From contig NZ_QAJL01000002.1 in assembly GCF_003852525.1 (NCBI RefSeq), positions 730,462 through 794,461 of the forward strand: a stretch of 64,000 nucleotides of DNA, read 5' to 3'. Positions 1 to 8,349 of the stretch are shown here, piece after piece. Source of the stretch: Pedobacter sp. KBW06 (GTDB lineage Bacteria > Bacteroidota > Bacteroidia > Sphingobacteriales > Sphingobacteriaceae). Numbering within the stretch: position 1 is the stretch's first letter; each line of letters begins with the position of its first letter. Made by a program: the position numbers and the translations under genes. The notes under the pieces were generated by a model. The model saw only the letters and a list, made by a program, of their open reading frames with translations. It searched no databases and had not been told where the DNA came from.

Positions 1-721
1 TCAGTGCCGCACGGGCTTCCGCAATTTTCAGCTTCGACCTGAGGATATAATCACGAAAGCTTTCATTGGCATTTCTTTTAAAATACTCGCTAAAATAGGT
101 TTCAGAAATATGGAAACGGGAGGAAATCCCCTCTACGCTCACCTTCTCCTGATCCAACAGGTTAAAATGAATGAAGTGAAGCATGTTTACAAATCGTTTG
201 TCAGAAAAAGACTGACCATGGAGCAGTTGTTTCTCAATATTTCTGGAAATGATCACCAATATGGAGACCAATAGATTCTGTACCAAAAATACCGAACAGC
301 TGTTGTCGCTGTAATGTTCTGAAACGATAAGGTCCAGCAAGGATTTCACATGTTCCTTATCCGTAGGATTGTCAATCAGTCCGGCCTCCCCCTGGTTATA
401 ATTCCCGATGATAAAATTGAGCCGGTTAAACCAATCGCTGTAGTTCACAGAACTGGACTGATGATAGGTAGAGAAATAAGTACTCGTAAAACGAACAAAA
501 AGAAAACGTGTTTTCTTTTTAATCCGGTAACGGTTACAACTTGCAGATGGCAACAGAAAAATCTCTCCTTTAACATAAGGATGAATGCTCTGATTTACAT
601 ACTGTTCTCCTTCCCCATCCAATATATACACCAGTTCAAAGAAATTGCTCAGCTTATCGCGTTTCTCCCAGCTCTCATGCGTTTCAATACTCACAGAGAA
701 GTTTTCGTGGTTAATTTCCAT
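1..721 (-). CDS. AraC-family transcriptional regulator, C-terminus cut by window edge
   Basis: About 240 residues are visible, read from an ATG at 721; the frame stays open to base 1, so this is truncation by the window edge and not a broken gene. The N-terminal part resembles the cupin-like sensing half of AraC/XylS regulators. The final ~45 residues hold the first helix-turn-helix, recognisable from ISETYFSEYFKRN followed by SFRDYILRSKLKIAEA; the second HTH of the family lies outside the window. The gene is divergent from the oxidoreductase starting at 857, with 135 bp between the two starts, so control of that neighbour is plausible but is inference only. The ligand cannot be told from the sequence. 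Confidence 0.88.
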   Translation of the reverse strand, partial: MEINHENFSVSIETHESWEKRDKLSNFFELVYILDGEGEQYVNQSIHPYVKGEIFLLPSASCNRYRIKKKTRFLFVRFTSTYFSTYHQSSSVNYSDWFNRLNFIIGNYNQGEAGLIDNPTDKEHVKSLLDLIVSEHYSDNSCSVFLVQNLLVSILVIISRNIEKQLLHGQSFSDKRFVNMLHFIHFNLLDQEKVSVEGISSRFHISETYFSEYFKRNANESFRDYILRSKLKIAEARAAL

Positions 722-856
722 GCTGCAAGATAAGACACATTGCGGGTTAAAATTAAATATCCAGTCAATTTACTGCTTTTTCCCCTTGCCGTACCTATCG
801 GCAGATTAGAATATCTGCAATTTTGCAACCAGCTATTAAGCAAGACCTTACACAGA

Positions 857-1858
857 ATGAAAGCAGCAGTTTTAGACCAGAATAATTTCACACAGCAGAT
901 AGAAGCGCTACAAACCCCTGAAATTTTACCGTACCATGTTTTAATCAAAATCAAGGCGGCCAGCATTAACCACCATGAACTGTGGTCCATCAAGGAGCAG
1001 CGCAAAAAAAGCCCTGATTTGATCGTTATGGGTTCTGATGGTGCCGGAGTAGTAATCGGGACCGGTGTTCACAGCAACCCGGAGTTAATGGGACAGGAAG
1101 TCATCATTAACCCTTCTTTAGAATGGGGCAGCAATCCCCGGACATTCGGTACGGACTACCATATCCTCGGCTTTCCACAGCAAGGCACCTTTGCAGAATA
1201 CCTCTCCATCCATGAACGCTATGTGGTTAAAAAACCCGGCCACCTCAGCTTCGAAGAAGCAGCAGCCATCCCCCTTGCCGGCCTGACCGCCTACCGGGCG
1301 CTATTTACAAAGGGGCAAATCAGAAAAGGCAACAAAGTACTCATTACCGGAATTGGTGGCGGCGCAGCACTGCTGGCAATGGCTTTTGCCATCCATGCCG
1401 AAGCTGAAGTATATGTGAGTTCAGGAAATGAAGATAAATTAAATACTGCCCTGACACTGGGTGCAAAAGGAGGCGCAAATTATAAAACCGAAGGATGGGC
1501 TAAAAAGCTGCTCGAAACTTCAGGAGGTTTTGACCTGATCATAGACAGTGCCTCCGGTCCCGGCTTTCCGGAACTTGTTTCCCTGGCCAATCCTGGGGCA
1601 AGAATTGTCCTTTATGGTAGAACTGCGGGAATGATCCCTACTCTTGATCCGCAGCAAATCTTTTTGAAACAGCTTTCCATTCTTGGAACCAGCATGGGCA
1701 ATGAAGAAGAGTTTGAAGCCATGGTAAAGTTCGTCGGCCTTCATCAGATCAAGCCTGTGATCGATTCTTCTTATCCATTGGCAGAGATTGCCCAGGCGTT
1801 TGAAAAGATGAAATCAGGAGATCAGTTCGGAAAAATCATCATCAACATCCCCTCCTAA
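857..1858 (+). CDS. Zinc-independent medium-chain oxidoreductase (quinone oxidoreductase-like)
   Basis: A 333-residue medium-chain dehydrogenase/reductase, probably an NADPH-dependent quinone or enone reductase acting in the cytosol. The GroES-like half carries GSDGAGVV (about residues 59-66), and the Rossmann half carries TGIGGGAALLA (about 164-174). The cysteine ligands of zinc alcohol dehydrogenases are absent, which points to the zinc-independent branch. An upstream in-frame start at 740 would add 39 residues unlike the family N-terminus; MKAAVLDQ at 857 fits the family and was chosen. A cupin gene follows 41 bp downstream on the same strand, and a divergent AraC gene lies upstream, so the three may form a small regulated module. 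Substrate unknown. Confidence 0.85.
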   Translation: MKAAVLDQNNFTQQIEALQTPEILPYHVLIKIKAASINHHELWSIKEQRKKSPDLIVMGSDGAGVVIGTGVHSNPELMGQEVIINPSLEWGSNPRTFGTDYHILGFPQQGTFAEYLSIHERYVVKKPGHLSFEEAAAIPLAGLTAYRALFTKGQIRKGNKVLITGIGGGAALLAMAFAIHAEAEVYVSSGNEDKLNTALTLGAKGGANYKTEGWAKKLLETSGGFDLIIDSASGPGFPELVSLANPGARIVLYGRTAGMIPTLDPQQIFLKQLSILGTSMGNEEEFEAMVKFVGLHQIKPVIDSSYPLAEIAQAFEKMKSGDQFGKIIINIPS

Positions 1859-1899
1859 ACCACCTCAATTGAAAATCATTTAATAAAAACAACCCTAAT

Positions 1900-2388
1900 A
1901 TGACAAAGATGACCGCCATTCCAAGAAGGATAGTAACAGGGCATAAAGATGGCCTTTCTGTAATTGTCGAAGATAAAAAGGTGACCAATGTTTCTGAACA
2001 CATCCCCGGATTAATCATTTCAGACATCTGGGCAACGAATGCCATGCCCGTAGACCTGAATCAGGACATCAGTGTGGAAAACACCCTCGTTCCAAACCCA
2101 CCTGCAAACGGCACCTATTTCAGGTATGTGCACATTCCACCGGATAAAGAACTGGGCATTCCGGAGCGTACGAAAGAAAACGGGCCGCATCCTTTAATGC
2201 ATAAAACAGCAACGCTCGACTATATCATCATCCTGTCCGGAGAGATCTATTTGATCCTGGATGAGGAAGAAACCCTATTAAAAACCGGGGATATCGTTAT
2301 TCAAAAGGCAACAAACCATGCCTGGAGCAACCGCTCGGAACAGCCCTGCATCCAGCTCGCCATTTTAATTGATGCTAAAGAAAACTAA
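1900..2388 (+). CDS. Single-domain cupin protein
   Basis: A 162-residue protein whose second half is a cupin_2 barrel: conserved strands around MHKTATLDYIIILSGE and LLKTGDIVIQKATNHAWSN include histidines (in MHK and NHAW) at the positions where cupins bind a metal. The first ~60 residues form a separate beta-rich part without a recognised motif. There is no signal peptide, so it should be cytosolic. It sits 41 bp after the oxidoreductase and is probably cotranscribed with it. The family includes dioxygenases, isomerases and pure sensors, and nothing here decides between them. Confidence 0.8.
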   Translation: MTKMTAIPRRIVTGHKDGLSVIVEDKKVTNVSEHIPGLIISDIWATNAMPVDLNQDISVENTLVPNPPANGTYFRYVHIPPDKELGIPERTKENGPHPLMHKTATLDYIIILSGEIYLILDEEETLLKTGDIVIQKATNHAWSNRSEQPCIQLAILIDAKEN

Positions 2389-2436
2389 GGTTTGACCCAA
2401 ATAACGCTCAAATAAACCTTTAGCAATGCCAGAGGT

Positions 2437-3258
2437 TTATTTGAGCTGATAAGCCATGACTGTCTTTTTATAGAAAGTAGGAATGTAGACGATCTTTTTC
2501 ACCGGATCATATCCGATATCCGCGGTGTTCTTCTTTTCTAAATGAGTATCCAGTAAAAGATCGACTTTCCCATCGGCATAAACATAATATACAAATCCTC
2601 CCCAGCTGGAACAGAGAAAGTCGCCATTTCCGATCGGCTCCAGACCATCTCCTCCATTTGGTAATTCTGCGATCTTGCTGATCTTCTTCTCTGCATCGGC
2701 TTTCAAAAAGCTTTTCCCGCCAAGGATATACAGATCTGTACCAATTGCTTTTAAGCCGTTGACCCCATTGATACTGTCCAGGTATATGGTAGGAACATCA
2801 TTCTCGATCTTATAAATTCTTTTGGTTCTGGAATCCGAGACATAAACAATGCCTTTATCGCTCACCGTAATGTCATTCAGAAATTTTGTGTTTTCTATCG
2901 CAATTTTGCGAAGTACTTTTCCTTTAGCGATGTCAATCACCACCACATCGGTCAGGTCCGCAGCATACATCAGGTTTCCGAATGTAGCCAAACCTTTCGG
3001 GGAATTTAATCCTGAAATCCAGTTGAGGTCAATCACTTTGCCGTCCGGTTTGATTTTTCCAATCCCCCCAATTCCGTCCTTATCATTCGGGTTATTTCCC
3101 ATAATAGAGACATACAGCACTTTGGCTTTCAAATCAGGAAGAACAGATTCAGGAAGGTTTACCACACTGTCGGTTTCCCAGAGTTTATGTAAGCTATGCT
3201 GCGCTTTCAGCTGTAAAGACAGGGTAATGATTAAAATCAGAGAGAGATACTTTTTCAT
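2437..3258 (-). CDS. Secreted SMP-30/gluconolactonase-like beta-propeller protein
   Basis: A 273-residue exported protein. The first ~19 residues are a signal peptide (MKKYLSLILIITLSLQLKAQ). The rest has repeated blade-like segments such as GLATFGNLMYAADL, GIVYVSDSRTKRIY and NGLKAIGTDLYILGG, typical of NHL/SMP-30 type propellers. Family members are lactonases or ligand-binding proteins; the catalytic metal ligands could not be assigned by eye, so enzymatic activity is not claimed. It stands alone on the minus strand. Its leader (3259 onward) shares blocks with that of the thioredoxin-like gene near 61.9 kb, hinting at shared regulation. Confidence 0.7.
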   Translation of the reverse strand: MKKYLSLILIITLSLQLKAQHSLHKLWETDSVVNLPESVLPDLKAKVLYVSIMGNNPNDKDGIGGIGKIKPDGKVIDLNWISGLNSPKGLATFGNLMYAADLTDVVVIDIAKGKVLRKIAIENTKFLNDITVSDKGIVYVSDSRTKRIYKIENDVPTIYLDSINGVNGLKAIGTDLYILGGKSFLKADAEKKISKIAELPNGGDGLEPIGNGDFLCSSWGGFVYYVYADGKVDLLLDTHLEKKNTADIGYDPVKKIVYIPTFYKKTVMAYQLK

Positions 3259-3689
3259 TAGAATATATTTGTTTTTTATTGATTTTCAAATGTTATCAGG
3301 AACCTGCAGGTTCTGTCTAGCGTTTCTGAAGCGATCATGATCCTATATAACTATTCAACGGCAGGCTTAAGTCCGGTTCATTTTGTTAATTGGCCAGCAA
3401 GCACATACAGGTAATTTTTGTTCATAGATCATCATGATCAATCCCGCATCAGTTATTGTTCTGCTGCCGGCATTCCTGCAATTGAGCAATTATTGAATTA
3501 AAATTACTGTTCCAATTTAGCTAATTAATAAACTATATTAACAAGAATGATCAATAATTCTATCAAATCAACAAATTAAGCCCGCTCTTCAGGTTTACCC
3601 ATTTTCCGAAAATCAAATAAAAGCTAACTTTAAATACCTAAACAGGTAAACATCAGCATAGGTGTTTATCATCAGACAGCTAAATCTTC
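3259..3689. other. Divergent intergenic region with shared leader motifs
   Basis: A 431-bp gap between the beta-propeller gene (minus) and the GH105 gene (plus), with no convincing ORF. Starting 5 nt outside the minus-strand ATG is TATATTTGTTTTTTAT (read on the plus strand). Further out come the palindrome-containing block GCGATCATGATC (3331-3342), CCGGTTCATT (3373-3382) and ATCATGATCA (3431-3440). The same blocks in the same order occur at 61860-61980. TAACTTTA near 3628 is a weak candidate for a GH105 promoter -7 box. Confidence 0.55.
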
Positions 3690-4835
3690 ATGAATAAAAA
3701 TATTTTCTTAGGCATAACCGGTCTTATATCTTGCATCTTCTTTTCCGGAACAGGTCTGCTGCGGGCCCAGTCCAGCTCTGCAGATTTAAAAAACTGGCCA
3801 AAGGGCAGCTCTCCCAAAGAGATAGGTACCAGGGTGGCCGATCATTTTGTCGTTACGCCGCATACCAATTTTGGTAAATCCACTCCACCAAGAGTGATCA
3901 CCTATCCCGAATCCTGCGCCTGGTACGGCGCACTGACCTTCGCCAAAGCCAGCGGAAATAAACAGCTAACGAAGAATCTTGCGGAACGTTTTGAACCCTT
4001 ATTTGGGGCAGAATCAAAGATGATTCCCGTGCCCGACCATGTGGATTACTGCGTTTTTGGTGCTGTACCCCTGGAGTTATATCTTCAGACAAAGGATAAA
4101 AAATACCTCGACCTTGGGACATCGATTGCGGAGAAGCAATGGGGACCACCGGAAGGGCCACGTGTAAAAGAGGAATCACATGAGTTTTACAAACAAGGTT
4201 ATACCTGGCAAACGAGGTTATGGATTGACGACATGTATATGATTACCGCATTACAGGCACAGGCATTCCGCGCAACGGGAAATCAAAAATACATTGATCA
4301 GGCAGCCAAAGAAATGGTGTTTTACTTAGATCAGCTTCAAAAACCCAATGGCTTATTTTACCATGCTCCGGATGTTCCCTTCTATTGGGGCAGAGGAGAT
4401 GGATGGATGGCTGCAGGCATGGCAGAGCTATTGAGCTCCATGCCGAAAAAGAATCCAAACAGGCAGCGGATCATGAAAGGTTATACCGATATGATGGCCT
4501 CGTTACTCAAATATCAGGGAAAGAATGGCATGTGGAACCAACTCATTGACGACCCTGAAGCATGGCCGGAAACCTCTGCAACGGGAATGTTTACTTTCGC
4601 TATGATTACCGGAGTTAAAAACGGATGGCTGGATAAAGAAATTTATGGCAAAGCTGCCAGGAATGGCTGGTTAGGACTCGTTTCTTATATCAATGAAAAT
4701 GCAGAAGTGACCGATGTTTGTGAAGGCACCAACAAGAAGAACGACCGCCAATACTACCTGGACCGGAAGCGCAATACCGGCGATCTGCACGGACAAGCAC
4801 CGATCCTATGGTGTGCAACGGCATTATTGCGTTAA
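3690..4835 (+). CDS. Glycoside hydrolase family 105 (unsaturated glycuronyl hydrolase)
   Basis: A 381-residue exported protein with a signal peptide ending near residue 26 (LLRAQ). The (alpha/alpha)6-barrel signatures of GH105 are clear: WIDDMYM at about 178-184, which holds the catalytic Asp of the YteR/YesR family, and WGRGDGW at about 233-239. Family enzymes remove the unsaturated glucuronyl or galacturonyl end left by polysaccharide lyases acting on rhamnogalacturonan, ulvan and related polymers. Its length fits the family. The PQQ-type dehydrogenase gene starts 41 bp later and a cytochrome c gene follows, so a three-gene unit is likely. No lyase or SusC/SusD gene is nearby, so the native polymer is unknown. 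Confidence 0.9.
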   Translation: MNKNIFLGITGLISCIFFSGTGLLRAQSSSADLKNWPKGSSPKEIGTRVADHFVVTPHTNFGKSTPPRVITYPESCAWYGALTFAKASGNKQLTKNLAERFEPLFGAESKMIPVPDHVDYCVFGAVPLELYLQTKDKKYLDLGTSIAEKQWGPPEGPRVKEESHEFYKQGYTWQTRLWIDDMYMITALQAQAFRATGNQKYIDQAAKEMVFYLDQLQKPNGLFYHAPDVPFYWGRGDGWMAAGMAELLSSMPKKNPNRQRIMKGYTDMMASLLKYQGKNGMWNQLIDDPEAWPETSATGMFTFAMITGVKNGWLDKEIYGKAARNGWLGLVSYINENAEVTDVCEGTNKKNDRQYYLDRKRNTGDLHGQAPILWCATALLR

Positions 4836-4876
4836 ACCGGCCGCAAGAAATATATTAAAATTGACAAGCCAGTACT

Positions 4877-6175
4877 ATGATAAAGAAACTAATGATCATT
4901 CCCTTGCTTAGTGCCGGAATTTTCTGCTCCCTATATGCTTTTAAAAATAACCCTTCCGCAGGCAGACAGCATCGCCCGCCAAAAACCGATGCCGATAATG
5001 CAGGCTTAAAACTCCCTTCCGGATTTGGGGCCTTGGTGGCGGCCGACAGCATTGGCAAAGCCAGACATATTGTGGTGACCAAAGAAGGGAACCTCTATGT
5101 AAAACTCGCAAAACCTGTTAAAGAGAAAGGGATCATTTACCTGCAGGATAAAAATGGCGATGGCCGGATGGACGAGCAAAGCGGCTTTGGAAATTACGGC
5201 GGAACCGGCCTTTACTTAAAAGATGGGGTATTGTATGCCTCTTCAAATGACGAAGTTTTCAGTTACCAGCTGAATGAAAAAAATGAGGTATTGGATCAGC
5301 ATAATCCGGCAAAGCTGATCAGCAAATTGAAAAAAGGAAGGCAGCATGATACCAAATCGATCGTTCTGGACAATTCAGGTAATATCTATGTGAACATTGG
5401 TGCGTATTCCAATTCCTGTCAGCAGAAAGACCGAACGCCAGGTTCTCCCGGAATTAAGGGTTGCCCGATATTAGATTCTGCCGGAGGCATATGGCAGTTC
5501 AAAGCAAATAAGCTCAACCAAAGTTATGGCGATGGTATTCGCTATGCCACAGGTATAAGAAATGTGGTGGGCTTAGACTGGAATCAACAAAACAACACTT
5601 TATTTGTCATGCAGCATGGCCGTGATCAGCTCAATGGCCTTTGGCCGGATCTTTATGACGAAAAAAGATCCGCACTGCTTCCTGCGGAATGTTTGTATAT
5701 GATCAAAAAAGGAGACAATGCCGGCTGGCCCTACGTCTATTACGACCAGTATCAAAAGAAAAACATACAAGCACCGGAATATGGAGGCGATGGTAAAAAA
5801 GAGGGCAGCAAGGAATATATCAATCCGGCACTGGCTTTTCCCGGTCATCTGGCTCCCAACGGACTGTTATTCTATACCGGAAATCAGTTTCCGGAGAAAT
5901 ACAGGAATGGTGCTTTTATTGCTTTTCATGGTTCCTGGAACCGGACTCCCGAAAAACAGGAAGGGTTTTACGTTGTCTTCGCCCCATTTAAGGATGGAAT
6001 GCCGACAGGAGAATGGGAAATATTTGCTGATGGCTTTGCCGGAACAGATCAGGTAATGTCGCCCAGAGATGCCAAACATCGCCCCTGCGGACTGGCACAA
6101 GGACCCGATGGTTCTCTTTATGTAACTGATGATGTTAAAGGTACCGTATACCGGATTTTATATAACGGAAAATAA
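4877..6175 (+). CDS. PQQ-dependent sugar (sorbosone-type) dehydrogenase
   Basis: A 432-residue exported beta-propeller enzyme of the glucose/sorbosone dehydrogenase superfamily. Residues 1-22 form a signal peptide or anchor. Typical segments follow: YATGIRNVVGLDW, VMQHGRDQLNG, GDNAGWPYVYYDQ, APNGLLFYTG, AFHGSWNRTP and HRPCGLAQGPDGSLYVTDD. Members oxidise aldoses or related sugars in the periplasm using PQQ and pass electrons to a cytochrome. The cytochrome c gene begins 7 bp after the stop, which fits that chemistry. No PQQ synthesis genes are in the window. Exact substrate unknown; the GH105 gene upstream suggests a sugar released from pectin-like glycans (inference). Confidence 0.82.
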   Translation: MIKKLMIIPLLSAGIFCSLYAFKNNPSAGRQHRPPKTDADNAGLKLPSGFGALVAADSIGKARHIVVTKEGNLYVKLAKPVKEKGIIYLQDKNGDGRMDEQSGFGNYGGTGLYLKDGVLYASSNDEVFSYQLNEKNEVLDQHNPAKLISKLKKGRQHDTKSIVLDNSGNIYVNIGAYSNSCQQKDRTPGSPGIKGCPILDSAGGIWQFKANKLNQSYGDGIRYATGIRNVVGLDWNQQNNTLFVMQHGRDQLNGLWPDLYDEKRSALLPAECLYMIKKGDNAGWPYVYYDQYQKKNIQAPEYGGDGKKEGSKEYINPALAFPGHLAPNGLLFYTGNQFPEKYRNGAFIAFHGSWNRTPEKQEGFYVVFAPFKDGMPTGEWEIFADGFAGTDQVMSPRDAKHRPCGLAQGPDGSLYVTDDVKGTVYRILYNGK

Positions 6176-6182
6176 GATATTC

Positions 6183-6617
6183 ATGAAGAAGTTCCTCCTT
6201 ACGATTCTGTTCATACTCCCCTTAGCTTTATTCGTGCAAGCTCAAAAATCGGGTAAAGCAATATCCTCTCCCGCAGCTGCAAGAGATCAACTGCTGGAAG
6301 GGAAGAAAGTCTATTCGAAATTTTGCGCTTCCTGTCACCAGTTAGATGGCGGAGGTGTTCCCAATCTAAACCCTCCTCTAAGTAAAACCATATATGTGCT
6401 TGGGGACAAAAGCAGGCTGATCAGGATCATTCTCAATGGCTCCAATGAAAGCCTGGAAATTGATGGGGAAACTTATTCCAACCCCATGCCACAGCTGGAC
6501 ATCCTCAAAGATCAGGAAATTGCAGATGTGCTGACCTATATCAGAAACAGCTTTGGCAATAAGGCGGCTGCGGTTACTGCCCCGGAAGTAAAAGCCCTGC
6601 GATCAAAGAAAAAATAA
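6183..6617 (+). CDS. Exported monohaem cytochrome c
   Basis: A 144-residue class I c-type cytochrome. Residues 1-21 are a signal peptide. The haem-binding CASCH is at 48-52, and NPMPQL (Met about 102) supplies the likely axial methionine. The tail is lysine-rich. The in-frame ATG at 6129 would overlap the preceding gene and lacks a signal sequence at its start, so the ATG at 6183 was chosen. Lying 7 bp behind the PQQ-type dehydrogenase, it is the obvious electron acceptor for that enzyme. The dehydrogenase at 9780-11225 carries an equivalent domain fused to its N-terminus, which supports this pairing. Confidence 0.9.
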   Translation: MKKFLLTILFILPLALFVQAQKSGKAISSPAAARDQLLEGKKVYSKFCASCHQLDGGGVPNLNPPLSKTIYVLGDKSRLIRIILNGSNESLEIDGETYSNPMPQLDILKDQEIADVLTYIRNSFGNKAAAVTAPEVKALRSKKK

Positions 6618-6626
6618 AGGACCTGG

Positions 6627-7322
6627 TTAGAGGATAAATTTGTTCAGGATGGCTTCCATCAGATCATGGCCCTGCTGAAAATAAGACTGTTCTTTAAGCA
6701 TGGCCCTTTCTTCCTGAATAAATTGTCCGGGAACCAGTTCCTCCCGCCCTTCTTCTACCATCCTTTTTACGGAATCTGCAGTGACTTCCAGGTGAAACTG
6801 CAAAGCCAGCACATGCTCCTGGTATAAAAATCCCTGATTGCGATTGGCAGAGGAGGACAATAAATCATAGGCTCAGTAGGGGATTTCAAATTGATCACCA
6901 TGCCAATGAAATACCGTTGGCTGATCTCTGAACAGAGATTCAAACCAGGGAACTCCCGTTGCTGCAGGAGCAGGACAAACCGGATACCAGCCGATCTCTT
7001 TATGCCTTGCGGTATTTACGAAGGCGCCCAGACAAAGGGCGATTAGCTGCGCTCCGAGACAAATGCCCATCACCTTTTTCCCGGCGTTTATTGCGTCTTC
7101 TATAAACACTTTCTCTTCATGAAGCCAGGGAAAGCGGTGGTCATCGTATACCCCCATTGGTCCGCCCATAACGATCAACATATCGATCTCCTCCAGTTTT
7201 GGGAGAACAGGATTTTCCTCATAAAAATGCGTCGCGGTCAGCTGAAAACCCTTTGCCTGTAACCAGGTTCCGATATATCCCAGGCCTTCAAAAGACACAT
7301 GCTGAAAATAATGTACGTTCAT
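6627..7322 (-). pseudogene. Class I glutamine amidotransferase (GMP synthase-like), interrupted by in-frame TGA
   Basis: The frame encodes a class I glutamine amidotransferase of about 231 codons from ATG 7322, with catalytic Cys in GICLGAQ (about residue 88) and HWHGDQFEIP near 139-148. Codon 150 is TGA (6873-6875, minus strand) where the family expects Gly after IPY. Translation continues in the same frame beyond it with AYDLLSSSANRNQGF and then LALQFHLEVT, which holds the catalytic His and Glu. The stop therefore separates the nucleophile from the rest of the triad. Everything else is intact, so this is a very recent nonsense mutation or a base-call error. It follows yggS by 2 bp in a likely operon. 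Confidence 0.85.
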
Positions 7323-7324
7323 AG

Positions 7325-8056
7325 TTAACTTTCTTTTTCGTTCCAATAGTAACTGTCAGGATATATTCTGGGGCCAAATATTGCGGTGCCGATACGTATG
7401 ATGGTTGCCCCTTCTTCAATTGCTGTTTCCAGGTCCCCACTCATTCCCATAGACAATTCTTTCATTTCTACGCTCGGTATTTCTTCCCCTCTGATCTGAT
7501 CACTCAGATTTTTCAACAATTGAAAGGAAGGCCTCACTTTTTCCGCATCTGCATCAAATAGTCCGATGGTCATGAGCCCCTTTATTTTTAAAGTACCATA
7601 TTTTGCTGCTTCCCTGACAAAAGCGGAGGCGTTTTCCGGGGCCAGGCCGAATTTGCTGTCTTCATAAGAAGTATTGACCTGTATCAAGACATCTAGATAT
7701 CTGCCTTCAGCCTGCAGACGTTTATCCAGTTGTTGTACCAGTTCCATTCTATCTACAGATTGGATGCAGCTTACGTATTTCAAAACTTCTTTGATCTTAT
7801 TGCTTTGCAAATGTCCGATAAAGTGAGCCTGATGAGAAATATCAAGCAAAGCAGCGTGTTTTTCTTTCAGTTCCTGAACTTTATTTTCAGCGATAAGGGT
7901 CTCACCGAGCAGCAAAGCTTCTTTTATCTTTTCTGCTGAAACGGTTTTTGTGGCCAGCAACAACTGTACGGTTGCAGGGTCTCTTCCAGCTTTCCTGCAG
8001 GCATGTGTGATCCGCTGATGGATAATGCTAAGGTTATTTTTGATGATTTCATTCAT
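7325..8056 (-). CDS. yggS: YggS/PROSC-family pyridoxal phosphate homeostasis protein
   Basis: A 243-residue PLP-binding protein with an alanine-racemase-like TIM barrel and no known catalytic reaction; members help buffer cytosolic PLP. The PLP lysine lies in LLLATKTVS (about K37), and the conserved C-terminal block SMGMSGDLETAIEEGAT followed by IRIGTAIFG is present. The ATG at 8056 was chosen over in-frame codons up to 8116 because it matches the family N-terminus and has AGGAGG about 10 nt upstream, one of the few clear Shine-Dalgarno sequences in this window. It lies between a thioredoxin-like gene and the interrupted amidotransferase, all minus strand. Confidence 0.92.
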   Translation of the reverse strand: MNEIIKNNLSIIHQRITHACRKAGRDPATVQLLLATKTVSAEKIKEALLLGETLIAENKVQELKEKHAALLDISHQAHFIGHLQSNKIKEVLKYVSCIQSVDRMELVQQLDKRLQAEGRYLDVLIQVNTSYEDSKFGLAPENASAFVREAAKYGTLKIKGLMTIGLFDADAEKVRPSFQLLKNLSDQIRGEEIPSVEMKELSMGMSGDLETAIEEGATIIRIGTAIFGPRIYPDSYYWNEKES

Positions 8057-8115
8057 AGATCTGATCCTCCTTTCATTTGATAATTTCATAAAGAAAGCCC
8101 AGGCTGCCGAAGCCA

Positions 8116-8349
8116 TTATCCTTTTACATCTGCCATCGAAGCACCAAAATTAAGGTGCAATACATTTCCGGATGGGGTAAGTAAGGCCGGCACCGATTTT
8201 ACGCCTGCTTTTTCAGCTTCTTCAATCCGGTTTGCGCTTTCTCCAAGATGAACTATTTCGACTTTGTCGTCGCCAATGAGGGCTATAATTTCCTGCTCTG
8301 CACTTAAACATACAGGGCATCCTGCGTGATAAAAAATTGATTTTGCCAT
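8116..8349 (-). CDS. Small thioredoxin/glutaredoxin-like protein
   Basis: A 77-residue cytosolic protein with a redox motif CPVC at residues 11-14 after a beta strand (KSIFYHAG) and a VP dipeptide in KSVPALL that matches the cis-proline loop of thioredoxin folds. It is close to the size of bacterial glutaredoxins. There is no signal peptide. It is probably the first gene of a minus-strand unit with yggS and the amidotransferase. Its partner protein is unknown. Confidence 0.75.
   Translation of the reverse strand: MAKSIFYHAGCPVCLSAEQEIIALIGDDKVEIVHLGESANRIEEAEKAGVKSVPALLTPSGNVLHLNFGASMADVKG

Noticed and set aside
740..856. N-terminal extension of the quinone oxidoreductase from 740
   Set aside because: The extra 39 residues (MRVKIKYPVNLLLFPLA...) are not part of the family; the ATG at 857 gives the standard start.
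6627..6860. Separate 77-residue gene downstream of the amidotransferase
   Set aside because: It is in the same frame as the upstream half and continues its conserved sequence; it is the C-terminal part of one gene behind a TGA.
6873..6875. Selenocysteine or recoded TGA in the amidotransferase
   Set aside because: The expected residue is Gly, no SECIS-like hairpin follows and all other genes here use TGA/TAA as stops.
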